The notes under the pieces are model-generated. The model did not search any database. It was not told where the DNA came from and worked only from the letters and a program-made list of their open reading frames with translations. DNA of 35,439 nt, taken from contig SVAW01000004.1 in assembly GCA_015059195.1 (NCBI GenBank), positions 1-35,439 of the forward strand. The letters are read 5' to 3'. Each line of letters starts with the position of its first letter. Position 1 is the first letter of the stretch. This document shows positions 18,998 to 27,632 of the stretch, piece after piece. Source of the DNA: Bacillota bacterium. GTDB taxonomy: Bacteria > Bacillota_I > Bacilli_A > RF39 > UBA660. The position numbers and the translations under genes were made by a program.

Positions 18998-19156
18998 ATT
19001 AGAAAATTATGCTTTCTAAGTTGTTAAAACTCTTCAAGATTTGATTTAGCACATATGTGGCGTGTTGTGAACATAATAGAAGACAACTAAGGGCATCGCT
19101 TTCTACTACATATTATCACACAATTTTCAGTCACCCCAGTTTTCCTGGCTTTTTTT
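18998..19156. ncRNA. Candidate structured RNA or leader of unknown class
   Basis: Long intergenic with a closing stem (19002-19011 with 19119-19128), inner stem AGTTGT/ACAACT (19019-19024 with 19083-19088), palindrome CACATATGTG (19050-19059), and a weak hairpin plus T7 at the + strand 3' side. Confidence 0.3.
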
Positions 19157-19159
19157 ATT

Positions 19160-19564
19160 CTAAAAGTTATAAGCTTCTAAAACTTCTCCTTCTTCATCAT
19201 AAATTGTTGCATCTACATTAGCCATATATAATACTTGAAATTCAGGATTATCAAGTGTATATCCAGCATCTATTGCCCAATCAAATTCATCTATGACCGC
19301 TTGTTTTACTTTCATATTATCACTATCATCTATTAACTGACAATTAATTCTAATCCATTTTTCATCATCATATGCAACTATACAAACATTATTATTTTTT
19401 TCTATTTGCTTAGACACTTTTTTATGTTTATTAGTAATTACATATATCTTGTCATCAACTATAATCGGGTCTCCAAATGGTCTACAACTTGGTTTTCCAT
19501 CATTAATTGTAGATACATAATTTACTTGAGTATTTTCTTTTAAAAATTTATAAGTTTCATTCAT
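19160..19564 (-). CDS. Pyridoxamine 5'-phosphate oxidase family protein
   Basis: VNYVSTINDGKPSCRPFGDPIIVDDKIYVITNKHKKVSKQIEKNNNVCIVAYDDEKWIRI. Confidence 0.85.
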   Translation of the reverse strand: MNETYKFLKENTQVNYVSTINDGKPSCRPFGDPIIVDDKIYVITNKHKKVSKQIEKNNNVCIVAYDDEKWIRINCQLIDDSDNMKVKQAVIDEFDWAIDAGYTLDNPEFQVLYMANVDATIYDEEGEVLEAYNF

Positions 19565-19586
19565 TTTTATTTCTTCTTTTTATTTA

Positions 19587-19928
19587 TTAATTGAAGCTCG
19601 CTTCATCAAGCAACGGAATTATATCTATTTCTGGTTCTTCATAAGGATGAGCTTTTCTTAATTTCATAATAACTTTCTTAACGATGTCTATATTACAAAC
19701 AACTTCTAATTTTTCTTCTTCAACAAACTCTAGTTTATTTTTTTCCCCAATATATGGATTTGCATTGTCAGAAGGTATAAAAGTTCCTATACATTTGGTA
19801 GCCATTGAGCAATGAGTATAATTACCTATAATTCCTGCCCCTTCATCACATATTGCTTTTCTTACTTCATCAATGTTTTCAGTGGGTATAGTTACAATTA
19901 TTTTAACTTTATTTATATTCAAATTCAC
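19587..19928 (-). CDS. YqfO/NIF3-associated, CutA-like domain protein
   Basis: GAGIIGNYTHCSMATKCIGTFIPSDNANPYIG...LRKAHPYEEPEIDIIPL. Confidence 0.85.
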   Translation of the reverse strand: MNLNINKVKIIVTIPTENIDEVRKAICDEGAGIIGNYTHCSMATKCIGTFIPSDNANPYIGEKNKLEFVEEEKLEVVCNIDIVKKVIMKLRKAHPYEEPEIDIIPLLDEASFN

Positions 19929-20138
19929 AATTAATCATTCCTTTCAAAAAATAATATGACTTACTAATATGATTATATCATGTTTCTCGATGTTTTTTGA
20001 CTTTTTGATGACCAAGTTTAGAACAAAATCTGACTTTTCTATTATTTAAACATCAGTTTCGGTTTTTTTAACACATATCTCGTACCCAGATATGTGTACT
20101 ATTCAAACTGAATACTCGAAAATCCCTTTAAGACAAAG

Positions 20139-20168
20139 AAAAAAGTGAAACTTAATTTCAGCTTCACT
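20139..20168 (-). terminator. Terminator downstream of tRNA-His
   Basis: Minus strand AGTGAAGCT-GAAATTA-AGTTTCACT then TTTTTTC. Confidence 0.8.
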
Positions 20169-20179
20169 AATACTCATAA

Positions 20180-20256
20180 TGGGGCGAAATAAGGGATTCG
20201 AACCCTTGCATAACGGAACCACAATCCGCCGTGTTAACCCCTTCACCAATTTCGCC
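20180..20256 (-). tRNA. tRNA-His (anticodon GTG), encoded G-1 and CCA
   Basis: GGCGAAAT acceptor with ATTTCGCC + CCA; anticodon loop TTGTGGT; GGTTCGAATCC T-arm. Confidence 0.95.
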
Positions 20257-20344
20257 ATGTCATAACTGACACGTTTTATTTTAACAAGTTTTTCTATATT
20301 TGACAATACCTTTGTTTAAATTTTAACAAAATAGTTAAATACCT

Positions 20345-20372
20345 ATACATTAATTTACGAATTCCATACAAT
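20345..20372 (+). promoter_or_regulatory. Putative mother-cell sigma (SigE/SigK-like) promoter of cotJ
   Basis: -10 CATACAAT(A) at 20365-20372; AT-rich -35 ATACATT at about 20345-20351. Confidence 0.5.
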
Positions 20373-20392
20373 AAAATCGAAGGGGGAATAAT

Positions 20393-20830
20393 ATGAATAA
20401 TTATAAAGTAACTCAAGATTACTATAATTACGTTAACAATAATTATAATCAACCACTATATAATCAAGACGTGAAAAAAAATACCGTACTTGATCCATAC
20501 AATGGTTTTATTCGCGGTAATATGTTTCCTGAGTTATATAATTCATATAAAATAAATACACCTTATGAAATAACACCAATGAATGAACAAGCGGAATTGC
20601 TTACTTATGTAGATGCTTATACTTTCGCAATGATCGATCTAAATTTATATTTAGATGTATATCCAAACGATAAAGAGGCTCTCCAATTATTTAACCAATA
20701 TCGTACACAAGCAGAAGAATATATCAAAAAATATGAAAGTAAATTCGGGCCGTTACTTTTAACAAGTAATTCATTAAATACTTTCCCATGGGCGTGGAAC
20801 AAGAACCCTTGGCCTTGGGAAAAGAAATAG
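20393..20830 (+). CDS. Fused CotJA-CotJB spore coat protein
   Basis: CotJA-like DPYNGFIRGNMFPELYNSY, then CotJB-like AMIDLNLYLDVYPNDKEALQLFNQYRTQAEEYIKKYESKFGPLL...FPWAWNKNPWPWE. Confidence 0.8.
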   Translation: MNNYKVTQDYYNYVNNNYNQPLYNQDVKKNTVLDPYNGFIRGNMFPELYNSYKINTPYEITPMNEQAELLTYVDAYTFAMIDLNLYLDVYPNDKEALQLFNQYRTQAEEYIKKYESKFGPLLLTSNSLNTFPWAWNKNPWPWEKK

Positions 20831-20841
20831 GGAGGTAAAAT

Positions 20842-21399
20842 ATGTGGATTTATGAAAAAAAATTAGAATACCCTGTTAATATTAGGCGAAAAGATCTAAA
20901 AATGGCCAAATATTTAATGGCCCAATACGGCGGCCCAGATGGCGAGTTAGCTGCTTCTTTAAGATATTTAAATCAAAGATACACAATGCCTGATGAAAAA
21001 GGCAAGGCTTTACTTACCGATATAGGCACTGAGGAACTAGCGCATATCGAAATCATTGCGGCAATGATTTCACAGTTAGTAAGCGGTGCGACTATCGATG
21101 AATTAGTGGCTGCAGGTTTGGGGCCTCATTTTACTCAACATGATCATGCGCTATTTCCAACAGATGCAGAGGGCGTACCTTTTACTAGTGCCTACATTGA
21201 AGCTTCTGGAGATTATATAGCTGACCTAGAATCTAATATGGCAGCAGAGCAAAGAGCTCGTGCAACATATGAACATCTTATGGATTTAACCAATGATCCA
21301 GACGTATTAGGACCACTTGCGTTCTTACGTCAAAGGGAAGTAATTCATTATCAACGTTTTAAAGAGCTACGAAACTACTATTTAGAAAAGAAAATTTAA
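20842..21399 (+). CDS. cotJC: CotJC spore coat protein, manganese catalase-like
   Basis: MWIYEKKLEYPVNI...QYGGPDGELAASLRYLNQRYTMPDEKGKALLTDIGTEELAHIEIIAAMI. Confidence 0.95.
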   Translation: MWIYEKKLEYPVNIRRKDLKMAKYLMAQYGGPDGELAASLRYLNQRYTMPDEKGKALLTDIGTEELAHIEIIAAMISQLVSGATIDELVAAGLGPHFTQHDHALFPTDAEGVPFTSAYIEASGDYIADLESNMAAEQRARATYEHLMDLTNDPDVLGPLAFLRQREVIHYQRFKELRNYYLEKKI

Positions 21400-21423
21400 A
21401 TACTATGCAAATAGTATTTTTTC
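21398..21423 (+). terminator. Terminator of the cotJ operon
   Basis: AAATACTAT-GCAA-ATAGTATTT followed by TTT. Confidence 0.85.
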
Positions 21424-21457
21424 TTTGGATAACTACATAATAATTATGAGGTGAATT

Positions 21458-22153
21458 ATGCAGAAATTAATACCTACTTTATTATTTTTATTATGTATTA
21501 CAGGATGCAAACAAAAGATCTTAATTAATGGCACCATTAATGAAATTAGTTATGATAATAATATCATCCAAAAAGAAGATTATTCTGCTATTATGGAAAA
21601 AATCAGTAATTTAAATTTTTATTGTGGAAAAAACAAACATTTGAATGGCAAAAAATTATCAATAAAAACCACCACAAATATTATAAATTTTGTACTATCA
21701 GATAGTAGTTATATCGAATATCAAAATGATGATGAATTTTGTTACACAGAAGATGTAACCAAAACAAATGATTTATATCTAATACTAACTAATATTCTAA
21801 ATAAATACAATGACACTAGTTGGTTTTCTATAAATTATATCGAAAGTTACACTGAAATAAATGAGGACATCAACATCAGATTAGATAAAGATAACAAATA
21901 TGTAGTGCTAAATTTAAGCGAGTCTGTAACTAATCTCAGAATTAATGAACTTTCTTTCGATAATTCAGAAGAAATTAATTTGATATATATCCAAGAATAT
22001 CTGGATCCAACAAAAATTGTAATTAGACAAAACATTAAAACTGGTTTTAACTATAAAATAACTTTTAACAATAAATACGGAAAAACATTTAGTATTACTC
22101 CACAATATAATGAAACTACTGAAGAAATAACTTTTGATGTAAAAATAAAATAG
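21458..22153 (+). CDS. Putative lipoprotein of unknown function
   Basis: Signal peptide with lipobox LCITGC; RBS GAGGTGA. Confidence 0.7.
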   Translation: MQKLIPTLLFLLCITGCKQKILINGTINEISYDNNIIQKEDYSAIMEKISNLNFYCGKNKHLNGKKLSIKTTTNIINFVLSDSSYIEYQNDDEFCYTEDVTKTNDLYLILTNILNKYNDTSWFSINYIESYTEINEDINIRLDKDNKYVVLNLSESVTNLRINELSFDNSEEINLIYIQEYLDPTKIVIRQNIKTGFNYKITFNNKYGKTFSITPQYNETTEEITFDVKIK

Positions 22154-22172
22154 AACTCGCCAGCGAGTTCTA
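22151..22172. terminator. Bidirectional terminator between lipoprotein and zinc-ribbon genes
   Basis: TAGAACTCG-CCAG-CGAGTTCTA. Confidence 0.75.
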
Positions 22173-22346
22173 TTAATTATTTTCTTTTTGTTCTTGATTG
22201 TTATGTTTTTCTTTTTTTGCAATACGGCATTCTTTACATCTTTTTGGTTCATTTTCAAAACCTTTTTCTTTGTAAAATTCTTGTTCTCTAACAGTAAACA
22301 CAAACTCTTTACCGCAATCCTTGCAAACAATAGTTTTATCTTGCAT
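22173..22346 (-). CDS. 57-aa zinc-ribbon protein (absent from the ORF track)
   Basis: MQDKTIVCKDCGKEFVFTVREQEFYKEKGFENEPKRCKECRIAKKEKHNNQEQKENN; CxxC...CxxC; AGGAGGA RBS. Confidence 0.88.
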   Translation of the reverse strand: MQDKTIVCKDCGKEFVFTVREQEFYKEKGFENEPKRCKECRIAKKEKHNNQEQKENN

Positions 22347-22528
22347 AATGTCCTCCTTTTAGATTTGATTTAATTTGATTATATTGCAACTTTTTAAAAA
22401 GGGACAAAATATCTTATAAACCTATACCATTATACCACTTCCAAAGCTTTAGATGCAATAAATTTTTTATAAGGTTTACGTATTTCACACAATTAGGCAC
22501 ATCTCATATATTATAATGAGGTGTAATA

Positions 22529-23509
22529 ATGAAAAAAGTTTTATTGTTGTGTGGAGGAAACTCTCCTGAGCACAGTGTATCTTTGATGTCTGCACAGTCA
22601 ATTTTAGAAAATATAGATAAAAATGTTTTTGAAACTACTTGTTGTATCATAAACTTTGATAACTGTTGGTACGAATTTTTAGATAATATTAATTGTATCC
22701 AAAATTGGCATAATAAAGAAATTAGACTAGTAACCAATATTATAGATTATTTAAAATCCTTCGATATTGTTTTTCCAATAACTCATGGAAATAATGGTGA
22801 AGATGGCAAATTGCAAGGAATGTTAGATTTGTTTAATATTAAATACGTTGGCTGTAATACCTTAAGCAGTGCAGTTGGTATGGATAAACACTTTTCTAAA
22901 ATACTATTTAAGGCTCTTAACATACCACAAGTTCCATTTTTAACTATTAAAAAAAATGATTTTAATTTAGATGATATAACTACAACAATATCTTTTCCAA
23001 TGATGGTGAAACCCGCAAATGGAGGATCATCCATAGGAATCAATAAGGCAAATAATAAACGGCAATTGAAAAAAGCCATTAAAACAGCATTCAAATTCGA
23101 TAAAAAAGTAATAATAGAAAAATATGTTGAAGCACGTGAATTAGAATGCGCAGTTCTTGCAGGAAAAGAATTGATTATTTCAGAAATCGGTGAAATAAAA
23201 TCAGCAAACGAGTTTTACGACTATGACGCCAAATATAAAAACTATAAATCATATACTTTAATACCAAAGGACTTAGAGCCAGACGTATGTAGACAAATAA
23301 AAGAATATTCAAAAAAAGCCTTTATAGGAATAGAGGCTAAAGATTTTGCTAGGATAGATTTCTTTTTTGATGAACAAAACAAAAAAGTATATTTAAATGA
23401 AATTAACACTATCCCTGGATTTACTCAAATAAGTATGTATCCACAATTGCTCCAAAATAGCGGACTAAGTTATACAGATTTAATCACTCAACTGCTAACT
23501 AATAGTTAA
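22529..23509 (+). CDS. ddl: D-alanine--D-alanine ligase family ATP-grasp protein
   Basis: LLCGGNSPEHSVSLMSAQ, FPITHGNNGEDGKLQGML, VKPANGGSSIGI, INTIPGFTQISMYP. Confidence 0.9.
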   Translation: MKKVLLLCGGNSPEHSVSLMSAQSILENIDKNVFETTCCIINFDNCWYEFLDNINCIQNWHNKEIRLVTNIIDYLKSFDIVFPITHGNNGEDGKLQGMLDLFNIKYVGCNTLSSAVGMDKHFSKILFKALNIPQVPFLTIKKNDFNLDDITTTISFPMMVKPANGGSSIGINKANNKRQLKKAIKTAFKFDKKVIIEKYVEARELECAVLAGKELIISEIGEIKSANEFYDYDAKYKNYKSYTLIPKDLEPDVCRQIKEYSKKAFIGIEAKDFARIDFFFDEQNKKVYLNEINTIPGFTQISMYPQLLQNSGLSYTDLITQLLTNS

Positions 23510-23716
23510 AATATCTATTTCTAATCATATTGTGGGTTTACACAAACCACTTTATAATGTTTTTGCGATTTAATTACCTTTAACCCCATAATACATTACA
23601 ATAAGTTTATGCTCTTAACAGCAAAAAAGATCATCAATTATACTACTTTACAGGAATTTTTTACCATTTTTTCTACATTTAGGAAATTTTTAAGTACCAT
23701 TCTAGCAAATAAAGTA

Positions 23717-23932
23717 TTATTTTGTTATAACCTCTTTATCCAAATAAAAAATTTCATCTGGCTTCATATTAAATATTTGTGCTATCAGACACGCTGTATC
23801 ATAAAATAAACGTCTTCTCTTATTCTCTATTTGTGAATAAAAAGAAGGCGTTATACCAAGCATCCTAGCCATTTCATATATTGTGTATCCTTGTTCTTTT
23901 CTAATTTGCTTTAATCTATCGGTAGTATACAT
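23717..23932 (-). CDS. XRE-family HTH regulator
   Basis: LKQIRKEQGYTIYEMARMLGITPSFYSQIENKRRRL. Confidence 0.85.
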   Translation of the reverse strand: MYTTDRLKQIRKEQGYTIYEMARMLGITPSFYSQIENKRRRLFYDTACLIAQIFNMKPDEIFYLDKEVITK

Positions 23933-23947
23933 TTTATCACCCAGTTA

Positions 23948-23998
23948 ATTATAACTTATCATAGACTATTTGTCTATGATTTAAAAATAATTTATATG
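23948..23998. promoter_or_regulatory. Shared divergent promoter/operator between two XRE genes
   Basis: Perfect 9-bp inverted repeat ATCATAGAC-TATTT-GTCTATGAT (23958-23980); + promoter TTGTCT (23970-23975)-N17-TATATG (23993-23998); - promoter TAGACA (23971-23976)-N17-TATAAT (23948-23953). Confidence 0.7.
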
Positions 23999-24020
23999 AG
24001 AAAATAAAGATGGTGGTAGT

Positions 24021-24284
24021 ATGACAAATAGCAAACAACAAAACATTTATAATGTTATTGGCAAAAATATAAAAAAGTATCGACAGAAAAAAGGCTATAC
24101 TCAAAGAGCTCTGGCCGAAAAACTACTATTAAGTGAAAGTTTTATCGCTAAATTGGAATCTGATACTTACCAATCTATTTCTATCGATACATTAGAACAA
24201 ATAGCTATTTTCTTGGAAGTCGATATCACAATTTTCTTTGACAAATCTGTCATGGAAGAAAAAAAGGAATTAGTAATGTCTTAG
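24021..24284 (+). CDS. XRE-family HTH regulator
   Basis: IKKYRQKKGYTQRALAEKLLLSESFIAKLESDTYQSISIDTLEQIA. Confidence 0.88.
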   Translation: MTNSKQQNIYNVIGKNIKKYRQKKGYTQRALAEKLLLSESFIAKLESDTYQSISIDTLEQIAIFLEVDITIFFDKSVMEEKKELVMS

Positions 24285-24298
24285 CATTACAATTCCTT
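24264..24298. terminator. Bidirectional terminator between XRE and typA
   Basis: AAGGAATT-A-GTAATG-TCTTAG-CATTAC-AATTCCTT, then TT. Confidence 0.8.
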
Positions 24299-26119
24299 TT
24301 ATTTTTTGCTATCAAATTTTTTACGTTGCTCAGTATTCAATATTTTTTTTCTTAAACGATATCCTACTGGTGTTACTTCCACCAATTCATCGCTATTAAT
24401 ATAATCCAAGCAGGTTTCTAAACTCATCATTCTAGGCCTATTTAATACCACTGTATGATCACTTCCCGAAGCACGAGTATTAGTTAGTTTTTTACCTTTA
24501 ACTACATTAACCGCTAAATCATTATCATGATTATGTTCTCCAACAATCATACCTTCATAAACTTCTGCCCCTGGTTCAATAAACATTACACCACGATCTT
24601 CTAATTGTCCTAAAGCATAGGCTGTTGCTTTCCCATTTTCCATAGATACTAATACACCTAATTTTCTTTCCCCCACTTTGCTACTAGCCATTTTACGATA
24701 TTCTAAATATGTATGATTTAACATCCCATAACCCTTAGTCATAGTCATAAAATCAGTTGAGAAACCAATTAGTCCACGAGATGGCATAATATAATGTATT
24801 TTAACTTGACCATCTTGTTGCGTCATGTTTACTAGTTCTGCTTCTCTATTTCCTAAAGCTTCTATTACATTTCCCATATATTCTTCAGGCATATCTATTT
24901 GAACATCTTCAAATGGTTCGCATTTAATTCCATCTATTTCTTTTATAATAACTTCTGGTTTTGAAACCTGCAACTCAAAACCCTCACGGCGCATATTTTC
25001 AATTAATATAGATAAATGTAGCTCACCGCGTCCAGAAACTATGAATGATTCATTATCACTTGGTTCTACTCTTAAAGAAACATCTCTTTCTGTTTCTTTA
25101 CGTAGACGGTCGGAAATCTTACTAGCAGTTAAAAGTTTCCCTTCACGTCCACAGAATGGAGAAGTATTTACCCCAAAAGTCATTTGAAGTGTAGGTTCAT
25201 CTATTCTTAAGTGAGGTAAAGCTTCTTCTTTCCCAGAAGTACATACCGTCTCTCCTACACTTATATCTGAAAGACCTGCAATTGCAATAATATCTCCTGC
25301 ACTTGCTTCTGTTATTTCAACTCTTTTTAATCCAAAAAATCCAAACATCTTCTGAATTCTAAATTGCTTAATGCTACCATCTAATCTAACACAAGATACC
25401 ATTTCATTAACTTTTACGCTTCCTCTTTTTACACGACCAATTCCAATTCTTCCTACAAAATCATTATAGTCTAATAACGCTGGTTGAAATTGAAAGCCAC
25501 CTTCAATATTAACATCTGGTTCAGGGATGTAATTAATGATTGCTTCAAAGATTGGATCCATTGTATGTTCTTGCGTTTCTAACTCAGGGTTTAAACTAGA
25601 AGTACCAGATAATCCAGATGCATAAATCACAGGAAATTCTAATTGGTCAATATCAGCGCCTAATTCTATAAACAAATCTAAGACTTCATCAACTACTTCT
25701 TTTGGACGAGCTGCTGGTTTATCTATTTTATTAACTACTACTATTGGAGTTACACCTGCTTCTAATGCCTTTTTTAATACAAATCTTGTTTGAGGCATAG
25801 TCCCCTCATAAGCATCTACTACTAAAAGTACTCCATCAACCATATTCATTATACGTTCTACTTCTCCACCAAAATCTGCATGCCCTGGTGTATCTAAAAT
25901 GTTAATTCGATAATCTTTATAATTAATTGCTGTTGTTTTTGATAAAATTGTAATTCCTCTCTCACGTTCAATATCATTTGAGTCCATTACACAATTAGCC
26001 ACCTCTTCATTTTCTCTAAATGTTCCTGACGAATGTAATAGGCTATCAACCAATGTTGTTTTTCCATGGTCTACGTGCGCAATTATCGCAATATTTCTTA
26101 TTTTTTTCATAATACTCAT
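24299..26119 (-). CDS. typA: Ribosome-binding translational GTPase TypA/BipA
   Basis: [54 protein letters not shown]. Confidence 0.97.
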   Translation of the reverse strand: MSIMKKIRNIAIIAHVDHGKTTLVDSLLHSSGTFRENEEVANCVMDSNDIERERGITILSKTTAINYKDYRINILDTPGHADFGGEVERIMNMVDGVLLVVDAYEGTMPQTRFVLKKALEAGVTPIVVVNKIDKPAARPKEVVDEVLDLFIELGADIDQLEFPVIYASGLSGTSSLNPELETQEHTMDPIFEAIINYIPEPDVNIEGGFQFQPALLDYNDFVGRIGIGRVKRGSVKVNEMVSCVRLDGSIKQFRIQKMFGFFGLKRVEITEASAGDIIAIAGLSDISVGETVCTSGKEEALPHLRIDEPTLQMTFGVNTSPFCGREGKLLTASKISDRLRKETERDVSLRVEPSDNESFIVSGRGELHLSILIENMRREGFELQVSKPEVIIKEIDGIKCEPFEDVQIDMPEEYMGNVIEALGNREAELVNMTQQDGQVKIHYIMPSRGLIGFSTDFMTMTKGYGMLNHTYLEYRKMASSKVGERKLGVLVSMENGKATAYALGQLEDRGVMFIEPGAEVYEGMIVGEHNHDNDLAVNVVKGKKLTNTRASGSDHTVVLNRPRMMSLETCLDYINSDELVEVTPVGYRLRKKILNTEQRKKFDSKK

Positions 26120-26228
26120 CCCTTTTCAACTGCCGTATTATATCATATTTTGCACAATTGTGTAAAGTATAACTTTATTTTGTAGTTATTTTTTTTATTT
26201 TATCGTAAAATGATATTAGAGGTATTGT

Positions 26229-26831
26229 ATGAAAAAGATTATATTTTTAATTGTTACATTCTTTATAGGATTTAATTGTTGTTGTGCAGAAGAAAAAATT
26301 CAAGTATCATTGGAAAGTTGCATTGACGGAGATACCGCTAATTTTGTATTAAATAACAAAGTAATAAAGGTAAGAATGTTAGCAATCGACACCCCGGAAA
26401 CAAAGCATCCAACCATTAAAGAAGAGCCTTTGGGTCTTCTAGCTAGTGAGTTCACCTGTAACGAACTTAAAAACGCTAATAAAATTGAAATAGAATATGA
26501 TTCTAATAGCGGTAAATTAGATAAATATAACAGACATCTGGCTTGGGTTTGGGTAGATGGATATCTCTTGCAAGATAAAATAATAAAAGAAGGATTAGCA
26601 GAAGTTACTTATTTGTATGGTGATTATAAATATACAGGAACTTTAGAAAATCACCAAGCAATAGCAAAGTCAGAAAAAGTGGGAATCTGGAGTGAAAAGA
26701 AAATAGATCAGCCAAACTATTTTATATTAGGAATAATTATGGGTGGTACTGTTATTCTAGTTTTTACTGGACATCTCACTAAATCTAAAATAAAGAAAAT
26801 TAAAAAACAACTAAAAAAATATGGTGAATAA
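26229..26831 (+). CDS. Membrane-anchored thermonuclease (SNase) family protein
   Basis: Signal peptide; CIDGDTANF...VRMLAIDTPETKHP...DKYNRHLAWVWVDG; C-terminal TM and Lys-rich tail. Confidence 0.88.
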   Translation: MKKIIFLIVTFFIGFNCCCAEEKIQVSLESCIDGDTANFVLNNKVIKVRMLAIDTPETKHPTIKEEPLGLLASEFTCNELKNANKIEIEYDSNSGKLDKYNRHLAWVWVDGYLLQDKIIKEGLAEVTYLYGDYKYTGTLENHQAIAKSEKVGIWSEKKIDQPNYFILGIIMGGTVILVFTGHLTKSKIKKIKKQLKKYGE

Positions 26832-26841
26832 CCATATTTTT
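26815..26841. terminator. Bidirectional terminator between SNase and DUF421 genes
   Basis: AAAAATATGGT-GAATA-ACCATATTTTT. Confidence 0.8.
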
Positions 26842-27562
26842 ATTCTAATATTTCATAATTGGCTGTATTTTCATTTTTTTCATATATCATTAACTTTTCA
26901 TTATTATCAACAGTTGCTAACAATATGCTTTTTAAATTATTATACCCCTTGATTTTTAATTCCTTCCATAACCATTTTTCATTTTTATTAATAAATTTCA
27001 AATTGTTTTTCATGATTTTGCCATCAATAACCACATTTGCACATAATCCTTGCTTTTTAGGTGGTAAATCCATATCTTTTATCGTCACATTTAAATATTC
27101 ACCTTTTGATAAAATACTTAACTTACCATTTGCCTCTAATAAAGCATACTCTATTTGTGATATATCAAAATATCCGCTTACCCGACATTCTTCTAATAAA
27201 TCATTAATATCAAATTTACATTTTCTTAAGCTGTTAACTAAAATCTTTCCATCTTTAATTAAAACCGTAGGGGTACCAATAAAAAACCTGCGTAAAATAA
27301 TACTTTTCATACTGAAATAAGAAACCAAGTAAGCTACAAATCCAAAGACTAAAACTGCGGTTATCCCGTTAACATACGACAATTCCAAATCAGTAGTCAT
27401 TTCTGCCGCAAAATTACCAATCGAAATGCCTATAACATAATCAAACATGGAAAGCTGGGATACTTGTTTTTTTCCAAGTATTTTAGTTACTAAAAACAAC
27501 ACCATTAAAGATAGTAATGACCTTGCGATAACATCTAAAACCTCTATAAAATTAAATTCCAT
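26840..27562 (-). CDS. DUF421 (YetF-like) membrane protein
   Basis: LGKKQVSQLSMFDYVIGISIGNFAAEMTTD; GTPTVLIKDGKILVNSLRKCKFDINDLLEECR. Confidence 0.92.
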   Translation of the reverse strand: MEFNFIEVLDVIARSLLSLMVLFLVTKILGKKQVSQLSMFDYVIGISIGNFAAEMTTDLELSYVNGITAVLVFGFVAYLVSYFSMKSIILRRFFIGTPTVLIKDGKILVNSLRKCKFDINDLLEECRVSGYFDISQIEYALLEANGKLSILSKGEYLNVTIKDMDLPPKKQGLCANVVIDGKIMKNNLKFINKNEKWLWKELKIKGYNNLKSILLATVDNNEKLMIYEKNENTANYEILE

Positions 27563-27608
27563 AATATCACCTAGTCTATTATGGTAGCAATATATTTTTC
27601 TTATACAA

Positions 27609-27632
27609 AAAAAGCAATTACTTTTTTATTGC
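27609..27632 (-). terminator. Terminator at the 3' end of the GT-4 transferase gene
   Basis: Minus strand GCAAT...ATTGC with following T-run. Confidence 0.5.

Noticed and set aside
18974-19159. Reading the structured intergenic as a tracrRNA
   Set aside because: No Cas9 or repeat array in the window and no recognisable anti-repeat; only generic stem-loops are seen.
20103-20306. 67-aa minus-strand ORF
   Set aside because: Overlaps the tRNA-His gene and its terminator; not a protein gene.
21965-22330. 121-aa minus-strand ORF
   Set aside because: Overlaps the lipoprotein 3' end and the real zinc-ribbon gene in another frame.
23609-23809. 66-aa + strand ORF between ddl and the XRE gene
   Set aside because: No convincing RBS, low-complexity AT-rich translation, overlaps the XRE CDS.
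26859-27320. 153-aa + strand ORF antisense to the DUF421 gene
   Set aside because: Shadow ORF; composition typical of antisense AT-rich DNA.
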